Origin: Diaporthe sp. PMI_573
Lineage: Eukaryota; Ascomycota; Sordariomycetes; Diaporthales; Diaporthaceae
Length of the DNA stretch: 64,000 nt
Direction: 5' to 3'
Assembly (NCBI GenBank): GCA_021399435.1
Contig: JAJTUP010000028.1
Span: 124,001 to 188,000, forward strand
A program made the translations under genes and the position numbers. Of this stretch, positions 9,960 through 21,419 are shown in pieces (positions within the stretch are counted from its first letter, which is position 1; every line of letters starts with the position of its first letter). The notes beneath the pieces are model-generated. The model was not told the origin of the DNA. It ran no database searches and saw only the letters and a list, made by a program, of their open reading frames with translations.

Positions 9960-10931
9960 ATGAACAACATCCCCTTGCAGGAAGACTCTATCGAATGGCG
10001 TGGTTTGTATATGTTTTGCATTTGCATCGGCTCAGCTATTGACAGGACTCCACGTCCTTGCCATGGAACTCGTTAGGCGCGAGAGACGCAGAATCTCAGT
10101 GGGCCAAAGAGGACCCTGTCTGGCAGACTCCGTTGCCTTCTCCTATCTTTATTTGTTCGGGCGTATAGTGGCAGTCTTTCCTAGTGTTGTGCTCCTGTTT
10201 CTTGCATTGGGATCCTTCAAACCAGTCCTCGAAGTATACATTATACACTTCGGGCTTTACTCCACTCTATCGGGCGAGGTGTGTTGCTTCACCGGAAGAG
10301 ATTTGACAATTTAACTGATTCTCTCAGCGGCTTCTCTGGACCCGTACGTGGAACGATAGAGGGGAATGGGAGATCGCTGCAATCATCTATGACACAGTGG
10401 TTCTTGGCCTCCTCGGTGGAACTGTCCCACTAGCCCTGCGGAGTCCAACTGTGGCCAAGGTCCTTGTCTTGCTCACGATTTTCAGCTGTCGGATGTGGTC
10501 CGCATGGGAGTGTTTTGCACTTTTGCGGGAGTGTCGAAAGAAAATTCAGTGTTCGCCTGTGGACAACCGGTGGCTGCGATTCTGGCTTGTCTTCACGCTG
10601 GTGGTCAACCTCCTGCTACTCCTGGTTGTATGGTTCACCTTGCCCATCAACCATCACGGCTGGTTCTCACTGGTAAGAATGCTGTGTGATCTACGGAAGA
10701 TCAAGGCTAATAGTGCAGGTTGCGTACTTTTTATGCGTTCCCGTCGAAGCAAACATGTACCTTCGCCAGATCTGGACCCTCTACCTTCGCCCGATCTGGA
10801 TCCGTACACGACGTCGGGATGAGTCTCTGGAAGAGACTGGCCGGTCAGAGTTGCGGACATCCCTTCAGAGCACAGTGGACGTCCCGCCAGCGGTCCATGG
10901 ACGTCCCAGCAGCGGGTGGGACTGGGACTAG
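9960..10931 (+). CDS. Multi-span membrane protein, 277 aa, four exons
   Basis: Exons 9960-10002, 10046-10278, 10328-10672 and 10719-10931 join in frame. Introns are 43, 49 and 46 bp with GT-AG ends; the second has a TTTAACTGA branch and the third GGCTAATAG. The product is very hydrophobic, with about five or six candidate membrane spans (for example VAVFPSVVLLFLALGSF, VAKVLVLLTIFS and FWLVFTLVVNLLLLLVVWF), basic loops between them and a hydrophilic tail rich in charged residues. I do not recognise the family. Splice sites, frame and composition all agree, so it is very likely a real, intact gene. Confidence 0.75.
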
Positions 10932-12190
10932 GGTCTTGCGGAGCGAATACATGCACAACCAATGCTCCAACAGGGTCACATCAGCAAGGAAAAGGCAAAG
11001 GGGTCGTGGAGACGGATGCACGCTTGCTCGTGAAGTACGCTAGTATTCTTGGAAATTGCGGTGCCCACAGTTTTGGGTGACCGGTGCTCAAGTAAAAAGC
11101 AGTCACAGACTGATTGACTAGTCAGGTGGTGAGGATGAAGATAATAGTTACATCCCGCTTGACGAAGACGACGTCTTTGACTTGCTAGTCAACCCTGCTG
11201 CAGGTCTAAGCCGACCTCTATCATAGTGGAATCCTGAACTTACTCAAGGGCTTCAAGCGGAAGCAGTTAACACGCCGTGCCCACGCAACGGGTTAGTTGA
11301 ATTCGAGTATGGGGATGATGTGAGCAGTGATGTGGAATTCGACCCAATAGGGGCCAGTCAAGAGGGCTACGGGCAGGGCAGTATCGTGTGTGCGTACACT
11401 ACTTAACAACAAGCGTATGGAGGAAGCAGTGGGCACCCTTGGACTTGCCTCGCCTTCCCCTCCACGTCTCGAGTATTGTAAAATGCGACCTGTACTCCAG
11501 AACGGAAAGCAGTTGGTACTTAGATGCTCTGTGCCGGGACCTTGCCCTGCCTGCATGTTCCCTGCCATCCCAAAGTCCCAAAAGAAGTTCACCAGGCCCT
11601 TTCTCCCTGCCTGTCCTACACAGCAATCGATACTACATGCGTACATGTCCATGTCCCTCCTGGTCTTCAAACCCTATCGCCCTCACCCACGTCTTTGGAC
11701 AAAACGGCCCTCCCGACCACACTCTCGACATCTGAAAGGGGAGCTGAAGGCACGCCTTTTCAAAAACAGAAACACATCCAGGCCGAACCGACCTCTCCGG
11801 ATGTGGATTCGAGCTCAAGCTGTGTGCACCTTGCACCTGTCACTTGTCTTGTCTCGTAGAACGTAGCAGCCTGCCGCTGTCTGCCGAACCGTTACTACGA
11901 CACACCGTACCGTACCGCACACACCCACCACTTAAGACAACGAACGAGAGCCTCCTTCGGCACCATACCACGCCTTTCCTACAACAAATACTGTTTTGAT
12001 CCATGCGTAGGAAGCACTCACCATCACTGCCCTTGCAGTTGGACAAAGATACAAGCACGCAATGACAACTTACTGAGAAATCCAGAGGTGCCGCAGCAAC
12101 GATACCAGCAGCAAGTATTCGAAGCATTGGCCTTTTCCTAGCCACACTCGGTTTTCTTTCAGGACCAGACGCCCCCATTCTGTCACCACC
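10932..12190. other. Intergenic stretch with a coding-like relic at 11127-11405
   Basis: Between 11127 and 11405 one forward frame reads an acidic sequence (SYIPLDEDDVFDLLVNPAAG) broken by one TAG near 11224. A coding-like piece in another frame lies just before it (about 10950-11080). These could be an eroded gene. The longer open frames at 11390-11866 look like noise. The last few hundred bases probably hold the promoter of the Zn2Cys6 gene. Confidence 0.35.
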
Positions 12191-14160
12191 ATGTCGGGCG
12201 ATCCATCAGCTCGGCGGCTGCTCCCGCAGAGCTCCCAGATGACCAACTTCAGCTTCGCGCCCCAGCCATACCAGCCCAGGGAAACCCAAAAGAGTGCGCT
12301 TCCTATCGCCTTCCACCTCGAGGCCTGCCTTTGTGTGCTGCAATCGTTAACATTGTCTCATTCCAGATTATGTATTCGTGGGTGAGCATAATCGTCACAA
12401 ACGGCTCAAGGGTATGGAATCTGACCCAGGACGCCCAATTGCATGAACATGCCGCGCCTGTTCCGCACCACGGCCGATGCTAACTGCTTGTTCCAGTCAT
12501 GAGAGCCTGTGAGGGCTGTCGGAGAAGAAAGATAAAGTGCGATGCCGCGACCACCAACACATGGCCGTGCTCCGCTTGCATCCGCTTGAAGCTTCACTGC
12601 GTCCGGCCGAATGGTTACGATGGCGCGGCAGAACCACAGATCTTCGAGCCCACTCGCCCCGACTACGAGACTCTTGGAGTACAGGATTTTCGACAGCAGA
12701 TTCCAATGCATCCTCCTCACCTTATACCTGGCGCGCCCAACCCGTCGCCCATGTCCTCTTCCATGTCCTCGTCCATGTACGCCCCGGACAGAGGGAGCTA
12801 CTCCGAGCAGTCGGGACTCTACCAGTCGACGCAATATCCTGACCACTCACCGCAGCACGGGGTCCATTATACTACCGTGCCTCCTCCTGTCGGCGTGTTT
12901 GACCACTCTTACGCACAGGCGCAGTCACATCAGGCCCCACAGCCCAATATATTCCCCACGCCGCCCATGCAGCAGGCGACGCGTCCCGAATCCCCTCCAG
13001 AGGTCTACACCCAGGATCAGTACGGGCAGCAGGATTTGTCAGAAATTCTCGGCACCTTGAAGCTGAATGACGCAGGCACAGGTGAGTCTTTGAATAGCAG
13101 GTCCGTTAATTGAACTGCTTCTAATACCCAACAAGCGCCGTACTTGAGCCACAGACTCAGACTGAAGGGACTGGCGGATGAAGAGCCTCTGCTACTAGAA
13201 GACGAGGATTACAAGACGTCGCTGCCACCACTCGTCTCTGGGCCGGGGCTTAAAGTCAGGATACCGCCAGAGCTCATGCCTGACGAAGAGACGGCTCTGC
13301 ACTATTTCGATCTATTCTTCAGCAACATCCACCCTTACGTACCCGTCCTCGACAGGTCGGCGTTCTATCGACAGTGGCAGACGAACAGGGACTCCATCTC
13401 TCCCTTGGTCTTGGAGGCCGTTTTTGCTTTGGCTGGTAGGATCGCAGACGAGCCAGGTGAATGACAACAATGGCTCGCTCTGGCAACAAGTACGCATTGT
13501 GCCAATTATTTAGTTTCTTTTTTCCGCGCCTGAGTACTGACACCCGTTAGGACATACCGATTCCTTCAGGGACACGCCCAGACTGAGCACGATTCAGGCG
13601 CTACTGCTGATTCTGAAAGCAAGAGAGGCCGCTCCTAGACGTGGCTATTTCTACCGTTCATGGATGGCTATCGTTCAATGTGTCCAGATGGGCAAAGAGC
13701 TCGGGCTCGATGAGCATTTTGAGGATCATAAAGCCGGACGTTCTTGTGACTCCTCTGCAGCCGACTGCGCACTGAAGAGCCGGATTTGGCAGACGGTGTT
13801 TGTCTGCGAGACCATGATTGGGTCCTCCCAAGGTATGTTGACCCGAGCAAGAAAGATTGATAGCAGTTCCACTGACACCCGAAACCAGGTCGCACGGATC
13901 TCTCGGTAGATCTCGATTTAGTTGACTTTGGGCTGCCACGCCCATTGCCGGGGGGTGACGATCAGGATTACCAGGTTGCTCGAAACTTCACATACATGGC
14001 TCGTGTTGTTCGCAATATCGCGCGGATGAACAGAGTCTATTCACGAATCTATAAGCAGAAAGACTGGGGTTGCGATCCTGAGTTCGTTCAGCTCAACCCA
14101 AATGCTACCGCCTGGCTGGACGAGCTCCCTGGACGTGACTTATCAGACGGGTTGGCCTGA
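12191..14160 (+). CDS. Zn2Cys6 transcription factor, C-terminally truncated
   Basis: Exons 12191-12293, 12367-12411, 12497-13081, 13136-13456, 13551-13832 and 13889-14160 join without frame loss (535 aa); introns are 54-94 bp and several have TAAC or CTGAC branch sites. The binuclear cluster ACEGCRRRKIKCDAA...CSAC...C sits at about residues 50-85, preceded by a basic HNRHKRLK segment. A Pro/Ser/Gln-rich linker follows, then the first half of the fungal regulatory domain (LHYFDLFFSNIHPYVPVLD...). The protein stops at DLSDGLA, in the middle of that domain, and a LINE-like tail follows at once. Full-length members are normally several hundred residues longer, so activation function is probably lost; DNA binding may survive (inference). 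Confidence 0.8.
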
Positions 14161-14310
14161 TGGCTATAAAAGGAACAGGTAGATAGCTCCATAGTTCTTT
14201 GCCCGGCCTGGTACGCCCTGTACCCTCTGAGACCAAGGTCAGCTCACGCCGCAAAGCGGCGTGGCACCGGCGTTAAACACAATACTACTACTACTACTAC
14301 TACTACCTTC
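14161..14310 (+). mobile_element. Probable 5'-truncated LINE tail ending in (ACT)n
   Basis: A short GC-rich hairpin-like stretch (GCCGCAAAGCGGC) is followed by GGCGTTAAACACAATA and (CTA)n at 14284-14307. The plan hairpin, GGCG, A-rich signal, microsatellite is shared by the ends of the LINE at 44.6-50.1 kb and the fragments at 24.7 and 55.7 kb. It directly follows the premature end of the Zn2Cys6 gene. Confidence 0.5.
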
Positions 14311-14576
14311 CATCGAGAGACGCAAATTCATTCGTTGCCTCACTAGATTCCCCGTGAACCAACAGGCGTCGGAGCTGAAGCCAAGAAGCTCTCGTCCAGT
14401 GAGCAGTTGGCGGATGCACTTGATCGGAACGTGATGGTGTATTTCCGCCGCATTTTGTTGGGGCCTCAAAAGAACGCCTAATTCGGTTGAACGAAGCGCA
14501 GCGTGGCAGGGCACGGCACGGCACGTTCCTCCCGAGGAACGAGTAGTTCTCAACCCTTCCAGTAGCTTGACAGGTG
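14311..14576. other. Coding-like remnant of unknown origin
   Basis: One forward frame (about 14371-14481) gives an amphipathic segment (SSSEQLADALDRNVMVYFRR) ending in TAA. It may belong to the inside of the pogo relic that follows or to the missing end of the Zn2Cys6 gene; I cannot decide. Confidence 0.25.
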
Positions 14577-14733
14577 TCTCTTAAACGATAAATTGAAAAT
14601 AAGCAATTGAGAGCAGCTGGCACCAATTGGTGCCAAATTTGATTAACCTTTTTGCCATGGGTGGATACTAGGGTTGACCAAAGTTGGTAGATGTGGTGAA
14701 AATGCGCCACTCACTGATCTGCGCCACTCGCGT
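14577..14733 (+). mobile_element. Solo right end of a pogo element related to element 1
   Basis: Aligns along its length with the right end of element 1 (2475-2634), including GGCACCAATTGGTGCC, the GGGTGGATACTAGGGTTGAC block and a doubled subterminal motif (GCGCCACTC twice, in place of the CCGGCTGGGTGAT pair). It ends in GCGT followed by TA, as element 1 does. No left end is seen nearby. Confidence 0.65.
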
Positions 14734-14910
14734 TACACCCATCGTGAGCCAGACAATAGAGCACTCACATGAGCGGGGATCGCGCGAAGATTGACAAAAT
14801 TTCCAAATCTCCCGTTGCATAAACGACATCAACCAATCGAACAGAAAGAAAATCGCCCCCATAGAACCCGTCCAACTTCAGAGCGACCTATCACAAGGCA
14901 CATAGCGATT

Positions 14911-15147
14911 ATGTGTGAGCGCGAGAATTTCAACAAGATATGCGAGAAATGCGGCACTATACTTGTCGCCAACGTAATACGCCTGGGCAAAGAATGCAGG
15001 AAGGTCAAGAATGATCGCAACTTAGTATGGGGTGCGTGTGAGGACGTAACAGACGTCACAGTTTCTAGCGAGCAAGCGAGAGCAGGATACCCTTGCTTTA
15101 CATGTGTGGAAAAGGAGAGAGCTATTCCAGAGGATGATGGTTGTTAA
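14911..15147 (+). CDS. Small cysteine-rich protein, 78 aa
   Basis: ATG 14911 to TAA 15145. The protein has no signal peptide and carries paired cysteines (CEKCGT, C..., GAC, PCFTC), spaced as in a small zinc-binding domain. The same frame is open upstream to 14791, but the upstream part has an unconvincing composition. Similar short Cys-pair proteins are common unknowns in ascomycete genomes. Function unknown. Confidence 0.45.
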   Translation: MCERENFNKICEKCGTILVANVIRLGKECRKVKNDRNLVWGACEDVTDVTVSSEQARAGYPCFTCVEKERAIPEDDGC

Positions 15148-17215
15148 TTATTCTTCCATAATTGGATTATAATGAGTTATTTTTACGGAATATACATTAG
15201 GATAGGTCGTTCTACGATGGCTTCAAGTAAAGAAAAGACATTAATGGTTTCAATTTTAACCAGAGGCACCGCACCCCATAAGTACATACTGTGACCCTCT
15301 CGCTCAAATCTACCAATTCCGCTGCCAATTGGTCTTTTGCACCTTTAGCCGTCCGTTTCACCAGGAGCCTCACAACTAATAATTATAATCGGACTCTCAG
15401 AAAACAGAACAATCGTGCACCAAGCGACCTGGGGATTCAAGGAGATGACCCAATGTCAATTGATCGGCTTAGCGACCAGGTTGCAAGAGCGTCTTTATCA
15501 GCACCTTGGGAGGATTAGAACGGGTCCGACTGCTCGCTCTGAGCACTGCAAGCTCATCTTGGTGGCCTTGGTCGTTGCCGTAGCTAGACATCGCTTCCCT
15601 CGAGTTGAATTTATGTTTTTGTTTTTTTGTTAGTCGGACCTACAAACCAAGAAACGTACTTCTGTTTTAATAACAGGATAACCCAAGTCGTGCACACTCG
15701 CGACTGTGCCTCGAGAGGTTGCCCTGTCTCGAGGGCGAAACAGCACCTCCGGATCTATTACCTGGGCGAGGTGTGAGGGCCCCCAAGAACATGCAGCCTC
15801 TGCATCACAGCCGCGGTATCCGAGCTTTAAAGGCTACCTCGTTCTCACTAATAGAGGCGTGCAAATTACACACTTGCAATGGGGATAGGGCTGTAGCAGT
15901 ACTATTTCCTCTTCAGTGCTAGAGAATTTACTTGAAAATACTGATTGTGCCACTAGTATTGGATTGTTTCCAATGCAGCTCGTTGGCACAGAGCCTACGA
16001 TATCAACCTCGAATACCTCCGCTCTACCTCCTCGATCGATCTGAGCTCCCAGTCGGTATACCGTTTTATCCTGCCCAACTCAGAAGTCTGAGTCCAACTA
16101 ATAAGCCCCGGAAGGGGCTATCGTAGAGTCACTAAAGAGTCTAGAAAACCTAATAACTAAGTATATTAATATTACCCTAAAGTTGAATCTGGCTCTACTT
16201 ATACTCAATACTTCATACTGTACTTGTGAAGAGATGACATATATCTACTATAAGCACAATACTATGTATCGGTGGTGATACTTTCACGCCCCATTTGTAG
16301 TAAAGTACTATGTAGATTATTCAATGATGATCGCGATATGATGCTGAAGACAAGGAAGAATCCTTGGCCCGTCTCCATGGCCATCCCCGTGCTCGCCCAT
16401 TTGCACTCTGGTCGTCTATTCTTGGCTGTGGTATCCGGTCACCAGGCCCTTCTATGAACTCGGTGCCAGCTGGCATTATCAACTACTGAAACCCTTCTTG
16501 TCGGGATTCTGGGGAGCGTGGGAGGACATTTTGAGGAGTGAGAGAAGGGAGACGGTGGTGTAGGAGTGTGATTTGGTTTGGAGGGCTTGTTTGGTGTTCT
16601 GATCAGAGCAAAGATATGGTGCTCTAGGTGGTAGAAAGGTGGTGTCGTAAGGAAAGGTCGAACGGAATTGGTGAAAGAGAGGGGAGGTTTTTAAAGAGCG
16701 CGAGAGAGTGCCTGAGAGGAACGGTGGCCTGGTGATTCACTGACCTTAGCCACTTGTCTGAACGAGCGCTTGGACCACTCTGATACCTGAAGGGAAGCAG
16801 AAGGGAAAGGAAGTAACTGACAGACGTGAGTGATTCACAAAGGCAACGGTTCTGCTGGTCTACAAAAACCCCGTGGCACCCTACGCAACCTTTCCTCGAA
16901 GCCTTTCCCACCGACACTCACAAATCTCTTTCTGCTGCTCCCTGGCCTCTGATCAACTACCTCTGAAGCTTTCGGCGGTACTGAAGAATCGATTTGGGCA
17001 AGACATATTGCCACTACCATTTCTTTCTGCTCACGACCTCCAAGCGGCGGAGCTACCTCTTTTACGACATCAACCTCTTTGCTTGATTACCCACACGGCA
17101 TCCCCTAGGGGTACAAGCTTTCTCGCCACTTTCCCTACACTTCACTCCTCCTTTTAGTCACCTACCTAATTCCCTTACACTTCTCACTACACTTACGGGT
17201 GATCAGGAAGCCACC
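15148..17215. other. Long AT-rich spacer, no gene supported
   Basis: Mostly AT-rich with short open frames only. A GC-richer island (about 15690-15900) stands out but has no coding sense. The stretch from about 16850 lies upstream of the Ulp1-like gene and is pyrimidine-rich, as fungal promoters often are. Confidence 0.5.
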
Positions 17216-19013
17216 ATGAGTGACAGGCAGCCAAGAAAGGGCGGGTCCAGCCGTCATTCTGGGTCTGACATCCACATGGCTGGGACTTCGCAGGCAGCTT
17301 CCTCCCGCCGTGGATCTCCCAGACTCTCGCCCAGCGTTTCCTTGGGGGAGCAATTCGACCCAGATGCCCCAATTCCGTCAGTCGAGCCTGTCTCTATTAC
17401 TGATCGGGTCGACCCTACCGTCCGACTGTCGCGACTGCCTTTCTACGACAATTTTGGCGCACTGCTATCTGGCGTCCGTTTCCCCAATCCTGTCGATGTC
17501 CGAAACCGCCACGACTTTGGCCGCGAGGCCAGCGCAGACCTTTCTCGAGACCCGTTTGAGACTCGAGTCCTCATGAATGGGCTCAAGATTGGTCAAGTAT
17601 GGCCAATGGAACACAAAGACAGGCCTCCATATTTTGACGTTGGTTGCACTGTTTCAGGAGAGGAAGCGCGACAGATGGTTGCCGACTACTTTCCAGGGAT
17701 CAACATGTACCCTGAGCTCCGATCGCCGCCCGGGTCGCAGAACCTCTTTGGAGAGCACTGGGCATACCTGGCTCTGAGCCTGGCAGATGCTGAGGGCCTC
17801 CTGGCTCGAAATGAGGAGCTTCGAAGCGACCATATCTTGGCCCTGATCAGATGGCAACTTCTTGATTTTACTGACATTGTATATGTCAATCACTTTGTTA
17901 TTTTATCCTGACTTTAAATGGTCACGACTGACACCAGAGCACCGGTTTATCGTCATGCCTGTGCACACGCCTGGGCACTTTGCCCTTGGAATCTACGATC
18001 GCGCTACTGATCGCCTTGGGTCTATCGACACCCATCCAAACGCGATAGAGCGGAATCGCAACTACAGGAGGATCGTGACTATCTGCAAGAGCTTCATCAA
18101 GGAAGGATGCCCTGGAGTAAAGGAGCCCAAAGCGATTAGAGTCGGTGTTTCACCCCAGACGAGCGTCACCAACTGTGGCTGGCAGGTAGCCAACTATGTG
18201 GCTTTCTTCTTTCGAGAGAACAGGGGGAGGGACAACTGGGAGTTTGGCGACTGGAAGGGCTCGAACTTGGCCAAGAACCCTCCCATGGGGCTCTCTCCTG
18301 AAGAAACAGCAGTTCAGATATGGATGTACGCCATCCGATCAGAGCTGAACGGAACTGGGCATGGCCTTCGACAGCCTGTCAACTGCCCTTTGATCGGTCT
18401 TGACGAGTTTCGACAAGTGAAGGCGAAGCACGGTTTGATCTCCCAGCCTGAGCTTATTAAGATGGAGCTGCATGACGAAGAGCTTTATGCACATCCACCC
18501 GATCTACCTGTGAGGCGGCTACCAACTGAGATGGTCATGAGGGGACTGGTAGACCGCGCGGGACGTGTCGATTTGCACCGCCCTATTGACCACAGAGTCT
18601 CTCGTGTGCGATCAGAGCAGCCGCTTACCTCGATGCTGGCGAAACTAAGTATGGGAGACAAGCAGTCTCATATTCGCGCCAAAACGGTTGGGTTGCAACC
18701 AATCGTTACCAAGATGAGCCTGAGGTTCTACCAAATCGACGGACACTGGAACGTGGAACCTGACAATGCTGAGATAGATGAGAAGCTCAAACCCCGATAT
18801 GACCTGATCAGAGCTCACAATGCTTGGGCTCACCGTTACGTGACTGCGAGGAGTGCAATGGAGTGGGTTCCGATGCCCGCCATACAGCCGGAGTTTCGCG
18901 GATGGACTCGTGTCATTCAAGCGCATTTTGAAGACGACACTCAGGATACCATCGACCAAGTGACAGCCCGAGACCGGCGAGCTGAGCGCCGCAGGGACAC
19001 GAGAGGGAACTGA
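17216..19013 (+). CDS. Ulp1-like (C48) cysteine protease, 578 aa
   Basis: ATG 17216; exon 1 to 17878, intron 17879-17939 (GTATAT...CTGACACCAGAG), exon 2 17940-19013. The N-terminal 60 residues are Ser/Arg-rich and disordered, and a conserved-looking region without a known domain follows. The protease core in exon 2 has the C48 order: His in TPGHFALGIYD (H234), Asp in GSIDTHP (D251), Gln in SPQTSVTNCGW (Q294) and Cys (C300). A C-terminal helical region of about 200 residues follows. C48 enzymes cut SUMO-like modifiers; relatives in fungi are often linked to transposons. All four residues are present, so it may be active, unlike its relative at 6886-8895. The acceptor of the intron is slightly unusual (AGAG). 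Confidence 0.8.
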
Positions 19014-20178
19014 TCAGAATGGCGGATGAATGGTTTGGTCGACCCTTCTACTCTGGGGAGCGAAGGGCCGGAGAGGGGTGTGTTACGGGGTGCAGTGTTT
19101 TACGTAGTTAGTGCGATGAATTTTTCTTGGCCGTCCGTACTATAAGTACCGGACAAGCTTCTGCCCCTCACGAGGGCCGAAGCAACAATTCAACTCATTC
19201 TTCTATTATTATTATTTGATAACCTGTGACATTGTCTGATCAGAACCCACTGCTTTTGTTGCCTTCGTGGCCCTTCCGGCCCTTTTTCATTATCTCTTCT
19301 TTCTTCGCGTTGGAGCCCTCTGGCAGTTTCCTCTCTCCCGCTCGGAGGGGCCAGCAGAACTTGGGCACCTGTTATGCTCGGCTTTGGTGTCCACGTTTTT
19401 AATTATATACAGAGAGTCTAAAAACAAGTGTGGTCTAATAGAAAATACTATAAAAGAAGCCAGAGAATAGAGAGATTTTCCGCCTATAAATAAATAAATA
19501 AGCGCGCGCAAGATAACCATAACTTAAAAGCGTTTACTCTCTAAATAACTAGGGTCAAGATTTTTTCCTCCTTATAAAACAATATACATTAAATTCTATA
19601 GACTCACTTATATATATAGCCAAGTTGGCTTATAAACAGGAGGTTTTCCCCTAGAGAAATAAATGATAATAGGTTTTACCCTCATAAAAGGCACGGTACA
19701 CACTGGGCATATACGGCTTATACAGTCAACGGGCACATATACACACATAGAAGCAGGCATATAGTCAACGGAATTCACTAAGAAATATAGATTCCGTAGA
19801 CACTATATTATAAATAAACAAGCGCCTGACTTCAAATGTGATAAATGTGATAAATGCCCATGACACGCCGTAGATTGTAACAAATATGACATGTCCATAC
19901 AAATGCCCATACAAACAGAAACTCGAAACAATATCCCATGTGAATGCACCATACGAAGCCAAAGGGTTCGAGTTCAAATCCGCCGTGGACCAAAGTTTTT
20001 GGGTTTTTTTGCCTACATACTGGAAAGTCTTTTTCCTACAGGGTTTTTTGACTTCCAGCCATACTTTCCTTCCTATAACTTATACTATAACTAGTGTCTT
20101 TTGCCCTATTTTAATAGGTTTTTACACTAGAATATCCCTTATATCTAATCTATCTTAAAGGACTAGATTAAGGGGGGA
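19014..20178. other. AT-rich spacer ending in a probable eroded copia interior
   Basis: From about 19400 the sequence is very AT-rich, with no credible frame. Its last bases (AAGGGGGGA at 20170-20178) look like a polypurine tract directly before the LTR at 20179, so the preceding part may be the ruined interior of a Ty1/copia element. Confidence 0.45.
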
Positions 20179-20331
20179 TGTTGGAATATTCTAGACTAAG
20201 TGTATTATTAATGTATTAATAATAGGGAATATCTTTATCCCTATAAGTCGAATATATATAGGGGGCCTCTGGCCCACTTACACGAAGCTAGAATAGTCTG
20301 AATAATAAGCACTATTGCATACAATTCAACA
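20179..20331 (+). repeat. LTR (153 bp) of a Ty1/copia-like element
   Basis: Begins TGTTGGAATATTC and ends CAATTCAACA, the TG...CA form with short inverted ends TGTTG/CAACA, and follows a polypurine tract. No matching second LTR is seen and the flanking 5-mers do not match, so it is a leftover 3' LTR. Confidence 0.65.
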
Positions 20332-20924
20332 GACAGGGCACCAATTGTCAACGTGTCACCTGGTATTTCCCAGGGAGGGAAGATCAGTATGGCCTTCACC
20401 GAGCCGGGCTCCATGTGGTTACCATGCGTCGCGCTAGAAGCCTATTCGCACCAGACGAGAGTAAGCGTGCCCATGGAAACGAGAGGCGCAGCAGCGACAA
20501 GTATCACCTGACCGCATGCCAGGCTGATCGGGAAATCGAGCAACCACTTCAGAATACGAGTATTGCAGAGGCCCAAGTCTCCCATACTCAGGACGCGCAA
20601 CAATCCACTCATGGCTTTTTCGCCAGTCAGACATCAGCCTGTCCACTTATGGCTTCTGTGCCTTTTGACGATGATCAAGCGCCTCTAGATTCTGGTACAA
20701 CCCAGCTAGATATTCGGGAAAGACTGTACTCGGGCTATTCTTCAGTATATCAGCCAAGTCCATCCGGTGTTGGTAACGATGGCCTTATGGCAGGGCAGTC
20801 ATGGACACAGCCCCAGTCTTTAGTCTATACTGGCATTCCTACAACATGGTGGACAGTGACTTTGTTTGAACAGATGCCGGAAGAACCACACATACTGTAC
20901 CAGCAACTCAATCAGTATAGCTAG
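20332..20924 (+). pseudogene. 3' part of an unrecognised gene next to the LTR
   Basis: One frame is open from the LTR edge to TAG 20922-20924 and reads like protein throughout (CQRVTWYFPGREDQYGLHRA near the start, then a Ser/Gln/Pro-rich region ending LYQQLNQYS). A start within it (ATG 20424) is possible. Because the coding sense reaches the LTR, the 5' part of the gene was probably lost when the retroelement inserted. The low-complexity C-terminus resembles those of fungal transcription factors, but there is no domain to prove this. Confidence 0.4.
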
Positions 20925-21164
20925 TGGTCACAAAGCTATTGTCGTCCTTGAAATGGGGTGGTTAGGGAAGGCTTGTGGTTATTACTATATGTGCAGGGAG
21001 TGAAATTCGCTGTTTCGGTGTGAGGGAAGCCTGGCCGACTTTATCATATGCTTGTATACATTCGTTCACTGTCATCCGTAATCACCAAAGCATAATTCCA
21101 ACGATTCTACAAGATCTGTTAGCTCTAACGACAAATAGAATGTCAAATTATTGGCGGCTTAGAC

Positions 21165-21398
21165 TTAAGCCACAGGACCAGGCATGTTGACGAGTATCAG
21201 GGAAGGGTCTGCGCGAAAGCAGACCTCCCCAGCATTACTTGACCCTTCTACTTTGCTGAATTTACCCTTTTTACGCAGTCTTTGGGCCATTTCATCAGTC
21301 TCGAACAGCTCCTCCTCGCTAGAAATCATCCCCACGAGAACCATTTCCCCGAAGCAGATAGGGCTGTCGTTCTGCATAATCGCGAGCGGTTTTCTCAA
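21165..21398 (-). pseudogene. Second copy of the C-terminal part of the gene at 26673
   Basis: The reverse frame contains ISSEEELFETDEMAQRLRKK followed by GKFSKVEGSSNAGE, clearly the same as LLSSEEEIFETDKLAQRLCR and KFSKVRGASDAEE at 26673-26850. Only this tail is present, adjoining MULE sequence. Confidence 0.55.
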
Positions 21399-21419
21399 GA
21401 AGCCGCCAAAACCCTACTG

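Noticed and set aside
11390..11866. 158-codon open frame on the plus strand
   Set aside because: Overlapping frames on both strands are equally long, composition is Pro/Arg/Cys-biased, and there is no domain or splice support.
12406..13060. Long alternative frames on both strands over the Zn2Cys6 gene
   Set aside because: They are shadows of GC-rich coding sequence; the spliced factor explains the region.
17220..17576. Second forward frame at the start of the 17216 gene
   Set aside because: Shadow of exon 1; it has no continuation across the intron.
19892..19995. Possible tRNA (acceptor-like GTCCAT...GTGGAC with GTTCAAATC loop)
   Set aside because: No A box or D arm between the ends, about 100 bp long, and in very AT-rich decayed DNA.
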